A DNA stretch of 64,000 nt from Xiphydria camelus (GCA_963678675.1 OY783200.1:25372190-25436189); one strand, 5' to 3'; shown: positions 49,500-62,740, counted from the stretch's first letter. Notes: generated from the letters alone by a model not told the origin. A program made the numbers and translations.

Positions 49500-51098
49500 T
49501 CAACCGCGCGGAACGCACCTTCGACCGCTCTTGACGCTACGATCCTTGACGAAGCCCGGCTTGCACAAACATAAATTCGGTCCCGAACAAATCCCGTTGA
49601 CGCATCCACCGGGGCAACCGGCGACGCACGTACTCCCGGTCGGATCGCGAGGATCCGGCGCGTATCCCTGTTTGCAGGTGCAGGTATCGGGTCCGGTGCA
49701 CTCGCCATTCAGGCAGGGCCTCGCGCAGATCGCGACACAACCGCCGTTCCCCGATGGATCGACACCGTAGCCGGGATTGCACTGGCATTGGTTCCGGCCC
49801 ACGCAATGGCCATTGGGGCAACCGTCGTTGCACTCGGACGCGCAGGCTCCATTGACGTCGCGAACGAATCCTGATCCGCAGCTGCATACACCCGGGGATA
49901 CGCACTCGCCGCCGCCGCCGCAACCGTTCGGACAGTCAGGTAGACACGCTTCCGTCTCGTGGGGAGGATTAACGTAGCTGTAGCGCGCGCGCGTATGCAC
50001 GAAAGAGAAAGAGAAAGAGAGAGATAGAGAGATAGAGAGAGATAGAAAGAAAAACTCGGTGTTTGATCGACGAGGTGTCGCTGTGCCGCGATCCGCCAAA
50101 CACCCCTTCGCCGACCCCCCGCGTCGGACAACCTCCGCAACATCGAACTCTCGGCCGGCCAAGAAGTGCGCGGCGAATCGCGACGAGATGAAAATTTCAC
50201 TCACCCTTGGTTACAAGTGCAGACACCAGGCGCAGTGCACTCCCCATTGGGACAGCCTCCCTCGCAAGTGGGCGCGCAACCCGTCCGATCGTTGGCGACG
50301 TAACCAACCTTGCATCGACAAACTCTGGGTGCGACGCAATCCCCGTTCCGGCAGCCACCCGGACAAATCGGTTTGCACTCGCCGTCGACCTCCTCCCAAC
50401 CCAACTTACAGACGCAGACATCCGGCGCGAAGCAGTAGGCGTCTCTCTGGCAGGGTCTCGTGCAAATAGGCTTGCACAGACCCTTCTCGGCGTACCAGCC
50501 GGTCTCGCAGGTGCAAACGTTCGGTCCCGAGCAGACTCCGCCGAAGCAACCCTCCTCGCAATGAGCCTCGCATTTTCCCGTAGTGACGTTTCGCAAAAAT
50601 CCGTCGCAGCAGTCGACTATCGTCACCCAACCGCGACTACCGCCACCCTGCGAAAACGATCGCGCAACGGTGAAGCGACACTCGCGTAATCGCGCGCGAA
50701 CGAGAGGACGAGCCGTGGATATCGATGAGAGATCGAACGGAAGGGAGGAACGAGACGCTCGGGCGGCGTCTCGGGTTCTCTTACCGACTTGACGCCTTGC
50801 GGGGCGACACGATCGATCCGATCGGTTCCGTTCGTGACGTTGGACGAGTGTATCGACGAGTACCTGCGAGAGATATCCGTGTAGGTACACCCTCGCCGTT
50901 ATACCTATAGGTATGGTCGAAGCGAACCTGGGATACTCACGGCACCCTCTTGTAACATTGACCGGTCTCATTGAGGGGAGGTCGAGACGCTCCGGTTCTC
51001 GTGATCGATCGATCCCCGCTTCCTTTGACGCCCTCGACGGTGAGCGCGGGGATGCTCAGCGCCAAAAGGAGAAGAAATACCAGAAGCGATCTTTCCAT
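49500..51098 (-). CDS. Secreted Nimrod-type EGF-repeat protein
   Basis: Three exons: 50941-51098, 50205-50636, 49500-49977 (355 residues). Signal peptide MERSLLVFLLLLALSIPA. After an N-terminal segment with a Cys (GQCYKRV) there is a CCxGY-like motif (VDCCDGF), followed by about eight compact Cys-rich repeats of 32-38 residues with the pattern C-x3-C-x2-G-x-C-x-G/A-P-x-x-C-x-C-x2-G-[YFW]. A CCxGY motif followed by such NIM/EGF repeats is the Nimrod family pattern. Without a membrane helix the protein resembles the secreted NimB type, linked in flies to haemocytes and phagocytosis. The frame ends with TGA at 49500-49502. The acceptor of exon 2 is uncertain: 50636 keeps frame with the strong donor GTGAGT, while 50647 would need a weaker donor. 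Confidence 0.82.
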
Positions 51099-52146
51099 GT
51101 CGACGCGAGGAACGGTGCAGAGTTACTGATTCGTTTGGACGCGTCGCGATATTCGAGCGAGGAGCTGTCGAGACTCGATAATCAGGCAGCGACCGGAAAT
51201 GGGAGGAACGCGCCACGTCGCCGCGTCCTCCGCATACGCGCGCGTGCAATGACGATAACGTTCGACGCGATGGAAGGAATCGCTCGACCGGACTTTCGAG
51301 TCTCGTCTATGGAATATCGCTCGCGAATGAAATATATTGTACCTACCTACGTATCGCGTTCGAGAACAGGCGCTCCGTGCAACCACGCTCGTGCGGCAGC
51401 ATTGGTCGCTGTCCTACGGATATACGAGCCCTCGAAATTTTGCTAAAAATCAAAATCTCTAAAACCTTACGCGCATCTTTTCGCGCTGATCGCGATAGGC
51501 GCGCTGTCGTTCGCATTGACGCGAGGGGGTGCAGCTCGCGAAACGAGATCCGCTTCCACCTGGCAGCGCGCGCGTGACCCCATCCACGGGTCCGATCCGT
51601 TCACGTAGGGGTAGGTCAGTGTGCCGCGCGCTGGGAACGGCTCGACCGTACATACACGTATACACGTACGGTACAGACGGGGGAGCAGGGAGTGAGGGAG
51701 AGAGGGAGGGAGCGCGCGCGCGCGCGCTCGCAGCGTTGGAATCCTTGCGAACGGGGCACGTGGTGGTCGCACTTCACGCAGTCGTCCCAGCGAATTCGCC
51801 AGATCCGTGCGCGCTCGGAGTCGATCGAGGTGCGGCTGCACTCACGCGTTGACAGGGGCGCGAGATCGCGCGCTCCGAGCCGATTCCGACCCGCGAGGTT
51901 GGGGTTCAAATTCCATTTCCCGCAAGCCGCCACCAGTCCTCGCGCGGCGGTCGTATCGTCTCCTCGCGGTGTCCCTCTCGGTGAATTCTTACCATAATAT
52001 GAGTCCACGTGTCCACGGGAACGAGGGTGTACCGAGATGAACGGAATCGCGCGAAAGTGGCGAGGAGAGCGAACGCGCCTTCCGGCCGCGATGACGATTC
52101 GCGGAAGCGCCGGGTCTGATTTCGCGACGAGAAAAACGTCGCCAGG
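51099..52146. other. Divergent promoter region
   Basis: About 1 kb between the Nimrod-like gene (-) and the first transporter exon (+). No repeat or exon that I can support. Confidence 0.5.
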
Positions 52147-52768
52147 ATGAGGCACAGCAGTTCTTGGCCCGTGAGCGCGACGGCCGTCGAGATTTGCGTC
52201 GACCCGGTCTCGCGCGCTTACGCCGTCGTCGCCGTTCCCGGCGTGCGGAACGGCTCGGAGCCGCGGCTAAACGCGAGATACCGAGCCGTAACCGACAAGG
52301 CTGCCGATGATTGCGCGCAAACCGGCCAAGATCCGTTGACCGAAAACGTGACCGTGCGACTCGTGGGCCGCTCCGCGTCCGCCTCGAGGAACATCGCCCG
52401 CTTGCGGATGCCGGAGGTGAAATTGCGACCGATCGAGTACGATCGAGCTTCGACCGTGAGTGGCGGACACCTCTGCCCGAAATGCGCCGGCGCCGGCTCT
52501 CTTCGATCGCGAATCGATCCCTTCCGATCGCCAATAATCAGCGGAAGTGACAAATCGCGAGAAGTATCCTCGCCCCGTCCGCCGATGGATCGGAGGAGGG
52601 AAGCTACGTTGAGGAAGCATTACTATCCCGAGGGAGGCTGGGGATACGTCGTCGTGACCTGTTCGACGCTGGTCCACATTTTGGGGATGGGATTGCAACT
52701 GTCCGTACCCGGAAGCTGGCACGTATCGGCCGAGCGGACGTTTCGACATCCACCTCTGCATTCGGCAG
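52147..52768 (+). CDS. SLC16 transporter alternative first exon 1
   Basis: Open from ATG 52147 to a donor after GGCAG (GTAAGG at 52769); ends in phase 1. The N-terminal 150 or so residues are unremarkable and probably cytosolic; an internal Met (MDRRREATLR) could be the true start. They are followed by KHYYPEGGWGYVVVT, which contains the SLC16/MCT signature (acidic-Gly-Gly-aromatic-Gly-aromatic) at the start of helix 1, then LVHILGMGLQLS and HPPLHSA. MCTs are 12-helix proton-linked or facilitative transporters of monocarboxylates and aromatic amino acids. No further transporter exon follows before the next first exon at 53963. Confidence 0.75.
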
Positions 52769-53207
52769 GTAAGGCGCGACGTCGAGTCGTACAACACGCG
52801 TCGCTGTCGAGAGTATCGCGAGCCTGGGCAGTTTCCGATCATGTCTATCGCGCGTCCAGCATACATATTACATATGTGTACCTGTGCGATATTTTCGGCA
52901 ATCATCACGTACCGATTTTCTCCGTATAGGTACGCGCGTACGTACGTCGCGTCACCAAATTTTGAGCTCCGCAGACAAAAAAAAAGAGAGAACCACTCCC
53001 CTCCCTCCCACCCTTAACGCGTATACACCTACGCCCCCCCCCCCCCCCCCACTTGGAGAACGCGGGGGTCCCGAACGATCATCCCAGCGACTGATTTCGA
53101 ACCGTGAATTTACATAATCGCCAATCGGCGAGGGTTATTCACGTGGAAAGTGAGTTTGTACTCCGAGCGATGGGGAGCGCGAGTACCCATACGCGTGTAC
53201 GAGTATG

Positions 53208-53252
<45 letters not shown>

Positions 53253-53962
53253 TATACGTACAAGAGTAGAAAGTGTTTCTTCGTTTCCGCGTATAACGCG
53301 GGGAAGGACGGTGCCTTTCTTCGCGCGTACGCTTACGCGTTCATTTGTGCGTGAGTACGCACGATCTCACGAATGGAAAAAATTGATGTGAATATAACGC
53401 ACGAGAATAACCGTATGACTACCCCTTCCCGCCCGCCCTTGCAGCGACGAACGGACAGTTGGCGCGCGCGACGCTGAAAAATCGATTTCTATCCCCGCAT
53501 GGGGGGGGGGGGGGGGTCACGGCGTGGCAATCGCGTCGGGAAAAAGTGGGGCGATCGATCCACGAACAAGGGAGTACGTACGCTCGAGTTCAGCGAGTGC
53601 GAAGAACGCGCGTAGGTGCTAGCGGAACGTCGGAATCCCGCGGCGTGGATTACGTTGCCGTGCAACTTGGCTTTACTCGAGAGGCCGCGGACGAGTACGT
53701 GAGAGCGCGAGTCGTTTGCGAGATCGGCATAATCACCGATCGAAATGCGAACCACGCGGCTGGCGCGTACGCGCCCCCGTCACGTAGAGAGAGAGAGAGA
53801 GAGAGTATACCTATACGAGTCCTCGGACGTACAACGCTTCCCGATGCACGGCACGGGCTGACCGACGAGCCCGCGGGCACGTTAACGGCTATCAGTTGCA
53901 GTCGAGCCACGGTCGGGCTCGATCGAGTCGTGCGATAAGAAGAGACGTTCGTGATTCACGGA
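52769..53962. other. Interval between transporter first exons 1 and 2
   Basis: Probable intron/promoter DNA. Holds a C-run (about 53034-53050), a GA run (53212-53251) and a G-run (53501-53516). No membrane-helix exon. Confidence 0.55.
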
Positions 53963-54264
53963 ATGACGGAGGCTACCGCTACCACCTCCGTATTGTCGAG
54001 GGACGATCTCGCTTGGCCGACCCCCCCGGTGGCGGTCTATCGGAGACGTCGAAACTCGTACAACGCCGCGATGGAAGGGGATTGCGCGTTCGAGGAACCC
54101 GCGGAGCTAGCGCGTCGGCGGAGCTCGTTGGCTCGTTGGAGCGCGATCCAGAGGCGAAGGCCCGCGGATACCGCACCCAGCGCCGAGTCCGCGACACCCT
54201 CGGAAGCTTCGTCGAGCTCCTCCCGACGGGCGATCGAGCACGCGCTGGACGACGACGACGGTGG

Positions 54265-54301
<37 letters not shown>

Positions 54302-54959
54302 TGGTGCGGTAATTGGAAAGACTCGCTCGCCTCCAGGGACTCGTTCCCGTCCGGTTGCTCATCGCCGAGGCGCAAGGACTCCGGCTACTCGGTCTCCACG
54401 TGCCAGAGCGCTCTGGCCCCTTCGTCCGGCAGAAATTCCGTGGCGACTCTCGACCACTGCGGCGCGCTCTGCGCCATCTTCGAAGCGAGGACGCGCGAGC
54501 TGGGAAGGCGTCGCTCGGATCAGTGCGACGGCGCGATCGAATCGGAAGACGCAGGCCGAGGACGGTCAGATTGTATCCCCTCATCGGTGATGGCTCCCTC
54601 GCGCGATCTTGAGGCCGACGGTAGAACGCACGGGGACCGCGGTATCGATCCGGTTGCGCCGATCGCGTTGCGGAGACGCTTCTCGGAGCAGCTGATACTG
54701 GAGTGCGGTTTGCGCGGGGAGTCCGATATCGAGGATCTTGTCGAGGAGAAGGAGCCGATCGGCGAGGAATCGTTGACGGCCGCGAACGCAAGAAAGAGGA
54801 TCGCCTCGAGGAAGCGCTACTACCCCGAGGGCGGTTGGGGTTGGGTGATAGTCGCGGTGGCGGTGTCGACGCGACTCATCTGCCAAGGGCTGCAAATGGG
54901 TTCCGGGTCGCTCGCGATATCCGCGATGAAACATTTCGACGAAGACGCCCTCGCGGCAG
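53963..54959 (+). CDS. SLC16 transporter alternative first exon 2
   Basis: Starts MTEATATTSV at 53963 (a GTG twelve bases earlier is in frame but less likely) and ends in phase 1 at GGCAG with donor GTAGGT. The long N-terminus of about 280 residues is rich in Ser, Arg and acidic residues, with a Gly run encoded by a GGC/GGT tract at 54261-54300. It should be cytosolic. Then RYYPEGGWGWVIVAVAV carries the full MCT signature and helix 1, followed by LICQGLQMGSGSL. It lacks the HPPL motif shared by exons 1 and 3. No downstream transporter exon lies before 58151. Confidence 0.78.
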
Positions 54960-55122
54960 GTAGGTGTTCTCGATGAATCCTACCGTGAGAGAAATTGGGT
55001 CGCGCGTATCTGTACGCGCGCCCGCGCGCGCGAGGACGTTCTCTCTCGGAACTCGCGTCGTATAACGGATAGCGAAGCGCCAAAGTACACGCGCTTCGTT
55101 TTGCTTATCGCCTTGTTTGGTG

Positions 55123-55165
<43 letters not shown>

Positions 55166-55852
55166 AAATTAATTTTCATGGAACGTGACGTGTCCTCTCC
55201 CGATATGCATACCTAAGTATTACATATGCTCGATACGTGGTACCGTGTTTCGAGCCGGGGTCTCGTACGATCGTGAAAACGATCGAAATGACGACAACGA
55301 TGCGAGTGGACCGCCGCTCGCCGCCCACCGAGGAGCATGGGCGGGTACATACATACATATGCGCGTATAGCCAACGCCAACGTCAGAGGGCTCGTTAAAT
55401 TTAACCAGGCGTTAAGAAAGGCCGTAGGTGCGGGTTATAAAATCGCGCCGTAAAACTGTTTGCTTCGAGCCCAAACGACGATTCCGTTTGAAATCGATAT
55501 TTCCGCTCACCGGCGCCGCGCCGTTCCCGTATTCTCGACGATTCGTTCCAAGGACCAATCCGGTTTCCTCCCGCCGCGACTTCCTCCCGTAGAATAAAAT
55601 ACCGAGGTGCTCGTAACCTTTTCAAACGAGGTTGCGACCCGCGAGAGGGCACGATCTCCCGGGAGTGAATCATCCGGCGCTGAGCAGGGGTTGACGAGGA
55701 GGAGCTGTCCAGCAGTGGCGCGAATTATATAAGGATGGGTCAACCGCACCGGGGAGGGAATCTCGTGATATACTCGCCAGAAAAGAACTCGGCGCGCGGC
55801 GGACCGTCGAGGTCATTGGCGTCAGATGAAAGACCCACCGTGAAGCTGATAA

Positions 55853-55883
<31 letters not shown>

Positions 55884-56380
55884 AGAGAACCAAAGATCCC
55901 TTGCCGACACCGCAACGACCGAGTACGATGCGCCCACAACCCCCTGGAGGGCAGTTTCGCATTCCAGTAATCTCGTCATCGTCGTCGTCGTCGTCTTCTT
56001 CGTCTTCCTCGCACATGAGGGTGGCGACGGTGGTGGCCACAACGACGCGAATCTCTAAGATGAAACCGTTCCCGCCGATCCGACGTTTGTCGCGGAGAAC
56101 TTCGAACGGAGTAGAAAGACGGTGGAGATGCTCCGTTTCGTTCTCTTGCAGCGAGTCCTCGATGGTATGAGAACAAAGCAGCCCGACGCGTATACACATA
56201 CATATACATTTTGAAAGTCGACCCCCCTGCCCCCCTTCTCTCTCTCTCTCTCATCCTTTTCCATTTTTAGTTATAATTACTATCATTATTACTATTAGGT
56301 ACTATTATTTTATTTCTCGCACACACAACAAGTATATCTCTCACTCTCAAGAGTCGCCCAAATTTTAGAGCCATGACAAA

Positions 56381-56416
<36 letters not shown>

Positions 56417-58150
56417 TCCGCGGTACAATGGAGGATTTCCCTCCAGCCTCGTGGCGTGCTCCGCGAGCACGTGTTCTCGAAGAACGAAGGGACGCTTGCG
56501 CGAAGATGATCGCGGGGTGGCGGACGTACCGCTACACGGTAGTCGTAGTCGCCGAGAGCCGGAGTCGAGCCATTGGCCGCGTTCGCGGTTCGCCCACTGG
56601 ACGACGCGAGTGGTGATCTCGTTGCGCTCCCGCGGTGTGAACCATCGCTCCGACATATCGTTTTCGCGCGTGATTACACGCTCGACAGCAGAACTCGCAA
56701 AGATGTGATCATTTGGTGCGCGCGCGGCGGCATTCGCGACGATGCGGAAGGGGCTAGGTGTGAGATCCGGCGAATGTGCGAACGGCCGTTTTTAAGTTTT
56801 CGATACCAAAGTTCAGATCGTCGAGCCCGAAATACGATCTACGCGTTCCGATCGTTTTCGCTCCCTCGATCAGATCAATCGTTGTCCGGGGAATCCGGGA
56901 GGACGACAAAAGAAAATATTAAGACAAACAAACAGACAGACAGACAGACAGACAGAGAGATAAATACGTCGCGATCGTTGCCTCCCAATGCGAGCTCAAT
57001 CGGCTCGACCCTCGGCGCAATCCTCGCGCACCCTCTCTCTCCCCGAATAGCTACATATATTCGCATTTATACGCGCGGCGACCGCGTATGCAAGGGATAG
57101 ATAAGACCGAGCGGCCGACGGGACAGAGAGAGCGCGATTTGGAATTATCGCGAGATTCGAGTTCGGATCGAATCCCAGGCGCGTCGTATCTCGTCGCGGC
57201 GGGAAGAGAGGTGCGATAGTAATCGCACCCCTCCACCCTTCTCTCCCCCTGACAACGGTATCCGTCGAGATCTCGCGGTTCGATCGCGATATAGTGGTTT
57301 TATCTTTCTTTTTCGCACAGAGTCGTCGCGACGTTTCTCGCGCCCGCTCTACGCGACGATCGCATCGCGGTTTCGTTGACCGCGAAGGAAATCGCGTTCG
57401 GCGCCCAACATATGTACCTATGTACATACACGCGTGCGCGCGCGTAAGCACGGAACGGGACGATATACCTATGAAAAAGCCCTGATGTGGAAACTCGTGT
57501 ATCCGTTATCGTTTTCGAACGTCATTTCCGGACGAGCGAACGGCCCCCGCCGCTCGTTAGCAAGAGCAGGGGAGGAATAGATCGTTCGTCGACATTTGCG
57601 ACGCGACCACAGTGGCTGACCGAGCCCTTCGCGCCCCGTCCTGCGATGACCTTCCACCAGTGCGGCCATTCGCTGATACTCGATCGAGCGGCATCGAGGT
57701 TTCGCGCGGACGGCTATCCGGACGGTGGTGATAATTATTGATAAAAGATCTTTTCCCTCGTTGTGCGCGCGCGCGCGCAAAACGATCCTGCGCCCGACGA
57801 GTTATTCCGGGCGCGACGATACGGGTGTACGCGCGTCGTGGCTAGACGATTTTCCGCGAGAAATTCCGCACAGTCCACGGAGATCGTTATTCGCGTCCGC
57901 GAAGAAGGAGTCCCGACGACGTACCACGCCCACGCGCAATGTCATCGCGCGATATCGATCATATCGCGCGATAACATTAGTCCGAGTCGCGTTTCCCGCG
58001 CCATGGAGCATCGAACCCTCGACGTCGCGTGAGAGAAACGCGCGAAAGCGAAATCTCGAGTCGCGGCGCGCGACCGCGATGACGCGCGGCGTTGGAAAGT
58101 AACTCGCGAAAGAAATTCGTGTGCGCGGGGGGAGGCGGCGAGCGCGCGCG
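54960..58150. other. Interval between transporter first exons 2 and 3
   Basis: About 3.2 kb with GA/CT runs at 55125-55163, 55852-55880 and 56372-56412. It may include the promoter for exon 3. I looked for membrane-helix exons and found none. Confidence 0.55.
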
Positions 58151-58484
58151 ATGTCCATCTCCCGGGCGCAGTCCTGGCCGCCGCTGATCGCGGGTGGAAG
58201 CTACGTCCTCGGGGAGCGAGTTCCTCGCCGGGAAGAAGGCGAGAAGAGTGCCGCCACGAGGAAAGAAAGTAACTCGGCTGCCGCGCGGGACGACCCGAGG
58301 GCGCAAATTCAGGCCAGGCGACTACTGTGCAGGCATTATTATCCCGAGGGCGGGTGGGGTTGGATCGTCGCGGTGGTCGGAACTCTGGTGCACGTGCTGG
58401 GACCGGGACTGCAACTCTCCGGTCCGGCCGTTCTGACGCTACCGGCGACGATCAAGTTTCATCATCCGCCCCTTGACACGGCAG
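58151..58484 (+). CDS. SLC16 transporter alternative first exon 3
   Basis: ATG at 58151 (MSISRAQSWPPL), ending in phase 1 at GGCAG with donor GTACGA. The N-terminus is short, about 62 residues, then RHYYPEGGWGWIVAVVGT (signature plus helix 1), LVHVLGPGLQLS, and FHHPPLDTA just before the splice. It is closely related to exon 1 in the LVH-GLQLS and HPPL blocks, pointing to exon duplication. The remaining helices should be encoded beyond 64000. Confidence 0.78.
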
Positions 58485-59393
58485 GTACGACGCGCGTTTC
58501 GAGACGTCTTTCGCGCACACCCCTCTTCGAGACAAATCCCTGCGATCGGTATCCGCACGCGCGAGCTGCGCCGACGCCGCACACCGTCGACGTCGTTGTT
58601 ACGACGCGTTATATGAGAGATCGCGATCGAGTACGATCGATCGGCCGCGCGCCGTTAGGGATCGGAATCGGGATCGACGGGAGCTGTCGACGTGCCCTCC
58701 ACCCTCGAATACTTTCCTCGCGACGCCCGAATCGAACCAGACGATCGCGGTCGTCAGTTTTGCCGGCTAATTAATCGTTGGCGGTCTAGCCGGTGACGTT
58801 GATCGGATCCGGTGACGGGTTGAGTGAGCGGGAGGGAGGATCGGAGGGATTGGTCGAGATATGCGTACGCGTATAAGACGGGGGGGGGGGGGGGGAAGGT
58901 CGACGAGGGACGCGACCCGCTAATGTAACCCGCCCCGTTCCAACCAAGGGTTGCGAAATTCTCGGAAAATTCAATTGCGCGGAAAGGCTCCTTTTGACTC
59001 TTTCGCGTGAAAATTCGGGGCGAGACGCGGGATGACGGGAGGTATAGGTACCATTCGTACGCGGAGATGCTCAGAAATCGACGTCGCGATGATATCTACA
59101 TAGGTACATGTGTAGTAGGTATACCAGCGCGGGGCGTGAAAGACCGACGGGTGCCTCGCATCGAGAATCGCTGCATCTCAAAACTCCCGCAGTGATTGCG
59201 AAGAGTAATTGACATTCCGCAGTCGTACTTCGCGCGATACGCGTTTCTCGAACGTTAGCCTTTGCTCGTCCCGTTGCGCCGATCGCCGCGCGCGCGAACG
59301 GAGCCCGAGGCGAGACTCGCGCGACATCGCATATACATACAGGGTCCTCCACTGGATCTGCAACATGGCGAATACGTAGGTATAACGTGTACA

Positions 59394-59684
59394 ATCAGTG
59401 GAGCTCTAGACGATGAACGTCACTGTTGATCGGTAAGGATGGGTAAGGGAGGTTAAGCAGGGCAGGCAACTGTAATGACGAGACTCTTAAACTGCAGAGA
59501 GGTAAGTACTGAGACCTGATTCTTACCAGATGTCACTCGGTAGTTGTAATTTGAATCAGGGGAGTAGGTACTTACATACCTCAATTTAAGAGTTTTATCA
59601 CTACAGTTGCCTGTCCTGCTTAACCTCTCTTATACCCACCACGACCAATCAACGGTGGCACTCATCGTCCAGAGCTCCACTGAT
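59394..59684. mobile_element. Foldback (hairpin) element
   Basis: A 291-bp near-palindrome. The left arm (about 59394-59515) starts ATCAGTGGAGCTCT and contains GAGGTTAAGCAGG and CAACTGTA. The right arm (about 59565-59684) is its imperfect inverted copy, ending AGAGCTCCACTGAT. Arms are about 120 bp with a loop of about 50 bp. Such structures fit MITE-type foldback elements. I could not define a target-site duplication, and no coding capacity is present. Confidence 0.7.
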
Positions 59685-60125
59685 CGTAGACGTTACATTT
59701 CCTATTTTGCGGGGCCAACGGTGGACCCTGTACACCCCGTGTAGCGTACAAGGGCTCGATCTTGATCGAGTTCGTACAGCTGCACCTTTTCCCGTAAACC
59801 TCTCGTCGTCGGTCCGTCGACAAAGAGACGCTCGTATCGGCACGAGTACCTATACGGTGCATCGCGAGGGACGAAAATAACGTGTAATCTTACTCGATTT
59901 CTGTTGCAGGTAAGCCGGATCGAATCGAAAACGGACTCTCTCATCTACATTCGCGGAAGTAAGTCGCGCGTCTTTGATTTTTCGCTGTAGGACGATTCCA
60001 AACTAGTGTTATAGCGCTAACGGAAGGATCTCGATGCGAGAATTGCGTAGGTATCGCGCGCGCAATCCATTGGCCTCCGATTCGAACGATCCTATTCCAG
60101 CGCGCGTGCGTTTTGTGTCTCGAGA

Positions 60126-60128
<3 letters not shown>

Positions 60129-60163
<35 letters not shown>

Positions 60164-60241
60164 AAAGAAGGGAACAGGGAATTGCTTTCGTACAAAACTT
60201 ATCGGGAAAGAGAAGAAAAAGTGACCCGGAGCTTCCCGGCG

Positions 60242-60335
<94 letters not shown>
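60129..60335. repeat. GA run facing a long CT run
   Basis: GA dinucleotides at 60129-60160 and about 90 nt of CT at 60246-60335, separated by about 85 nt. The two are complementary and could pair. Confidence 0.85.
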
Positions 60336-60339
<4 letters not shown>

Positions 60340-62740
60340 GGACATTTATCTCGCCGCGGCAGTTGTCGAACTCGATATTTATTCCACGACTTCGACCTAC
60401 TTTTCGATCTATCAACGATCGCGTTTTCGGCGAAAATATGTTTCTCCCCCGCATATTTCCTTTCGCACCACGGGCGAGGGGAGATTGCCCGTTTCGCCGC
60501 GTGGGGCCGTGGAGAGGGAGGCGCGCGCAGTGAAGAAACTTTCTTTCAGCCCCGGCAAACTCGTGTACCTTATCGAGAAAGCGTGCGAAACCGTGCGTCC
60601 GCCCCCACGTACGAGGAGTACTATACGGCGTCACCGTCGACTTTTCGCTTTCCATTAGACCCGGCGCGACATTGACGAGATACCTAGTTTGACCGTGCGC
60701 GCAACGCGGTTTTTATCCCGCCTCGACGGCTGTCGCGACCCGACTATACTCGCTAACGAGCGCCGCGTAGCGGCAACGAGAAAACGAGATGCTTCACGAT
60801 CCCGGTCACACCGCCGACCGCGCGCCGATGAAAGAATGATTGGGAAGATCGCGAGACAAGGAAACACGCCCGCCGCGATAGGTACATACATATGTATATG
60901 TATCTCTCTCGCGAAACGACGAGTGGCGGCTCCACCGTTCCGAGTTCAGATCGTTCGTCCGACTCGCGCTCGCGTCCACGGATCTTGTAATTCGTCGATC
61001 GTTGAACGGAAAAAAATAGTGTGCGCGCAGTATATATTTACTCTGGTTATATAGCCGATATCGCGCGCGAATGTACGGTTGCGAGGGGTCCGCGATTATA
61101 AAACGTGACGAGGTTTTTCTCGTCGACGTCGCGAGGGGAGCACCATTGAGCGGTTTCGTTTCAGCCCCGCTCGATTAATCAGCAGTCGCGATGAGCGCGC
61201 GCGATCCGACCCTCGTCAAATTAACTTGGTGATCAACGGTTTTGTGCGAAAAAGAAGAGACGAGTCCGTCTTTCCAATTTCACCGATCTCGCCGGGTTTC
61301 GACGATAGGACGAAATCCCGAGGACCTGAGAATAGGTATACGTAGGTACCCCTGAATATCTCCACATCGCTGCGGCTCGAGATATACATACATACATATA
61401 CGTAGGTACGGAGACGAGAGTGCGATATCGGGTTACCCCGTGAAACCCCGAGAGAACCCCAAACAAGCCGGCGTCTCTTACAAACCTCTCCCCCCCCCCC
61501 CCCACACACACCCACCACCACCACCACCACCACCGTACATCCCACTTCGCCCAAGCTAAGAACGAAGATCATCCCCCGGGATGACGCGTCGTATTTTTAA
61601 CGATTACACGGGACTCGCGAGTAATCGCGCGTGAAAAGCGGCACGCTCCTTCTCCGTCGACCCCGTCGACGAACTTGGACGAAAGGGGTGCACGCGGGAA
61701 GACAAGCGCGATGCTTTCAAAGAACCGAAGATCAAGGACGACGAAATCGCCTCACACACGTCGAAATCTTGAAATCCTTTTCCGATGCGGTCTCAGCGCG
61801 TATATCTGACGTTTCCTCCCTTCTCTCGTCTCTCTCCGTGCTTTCGGAGCACAGATCGCGATCCCTAAAACGACGCGCACTCGGCATGCCAAAATACCTA
61901 CATGTGCAACGCGTGTACGTGACGATACGCTTTATACTCGACAGTAGTAAGTATCTCCCTATACCTAGGCGCGGCGCACAAGCGACGAGCCAGTTACGCC
62001 CAACGGAGGGCAACCGCGAGAAAATTCGTATCGCGCGCCTCGCACCGCGAGGAAGCGTTCCTCGAAGAACGATGACGAAATGAGCGGCGTTCACCGAATG
62101 TTGCCGATAAAGTAGGGAAGCCATGGTACCGAGGGTATCTGTACCCGACGTCGATCGCAGCCGATGGTACTTGAACCTTTTGTCGATAACATGCGAAACT
62201 CATCGACCGACCGATGAGTCTACCTACTATAGGTAGGTAGGTACTCGATGAAAAAGAACCCGACGCGATCCGATAAACCTCGAAGCAATGACCCCGTTCA
62301 CACTCCGCCCTTTTGGAGACTACCTACCTAGGTACGCACCCAGACAACACACTTTAGTCAAAATGATGTCACTCACTAAATGACGTCCGTTTTTCTTTTC
62401 AAAATAACATCAAACGCCTTTCAGAAATGACAAAACAATGATAAAACTTCATTTTGGTAATAATGTCATTCATTAAATATAGGTATTATTATACAATATG
62501 TCCCATTGGTAAAACGCAAGTATTTGAATTTCCCTGACATTTGACTTTGGTAGTGCTCCTGCTCCTGTTCCTGCTCCCCGGGATAAAGAAGTACGAGAGT
62601 GCGAATGAGAATGAACGCGAGAAAAAATGAGGATCGTGTATGTAACACGACGCGACGATAGAGTTGAACACTAAATGCGGAAGGGAGGCAAACGGATGTA
62701 CATATGTACGTATGTATGCAGACCGTAGCAGAACTAAGGT

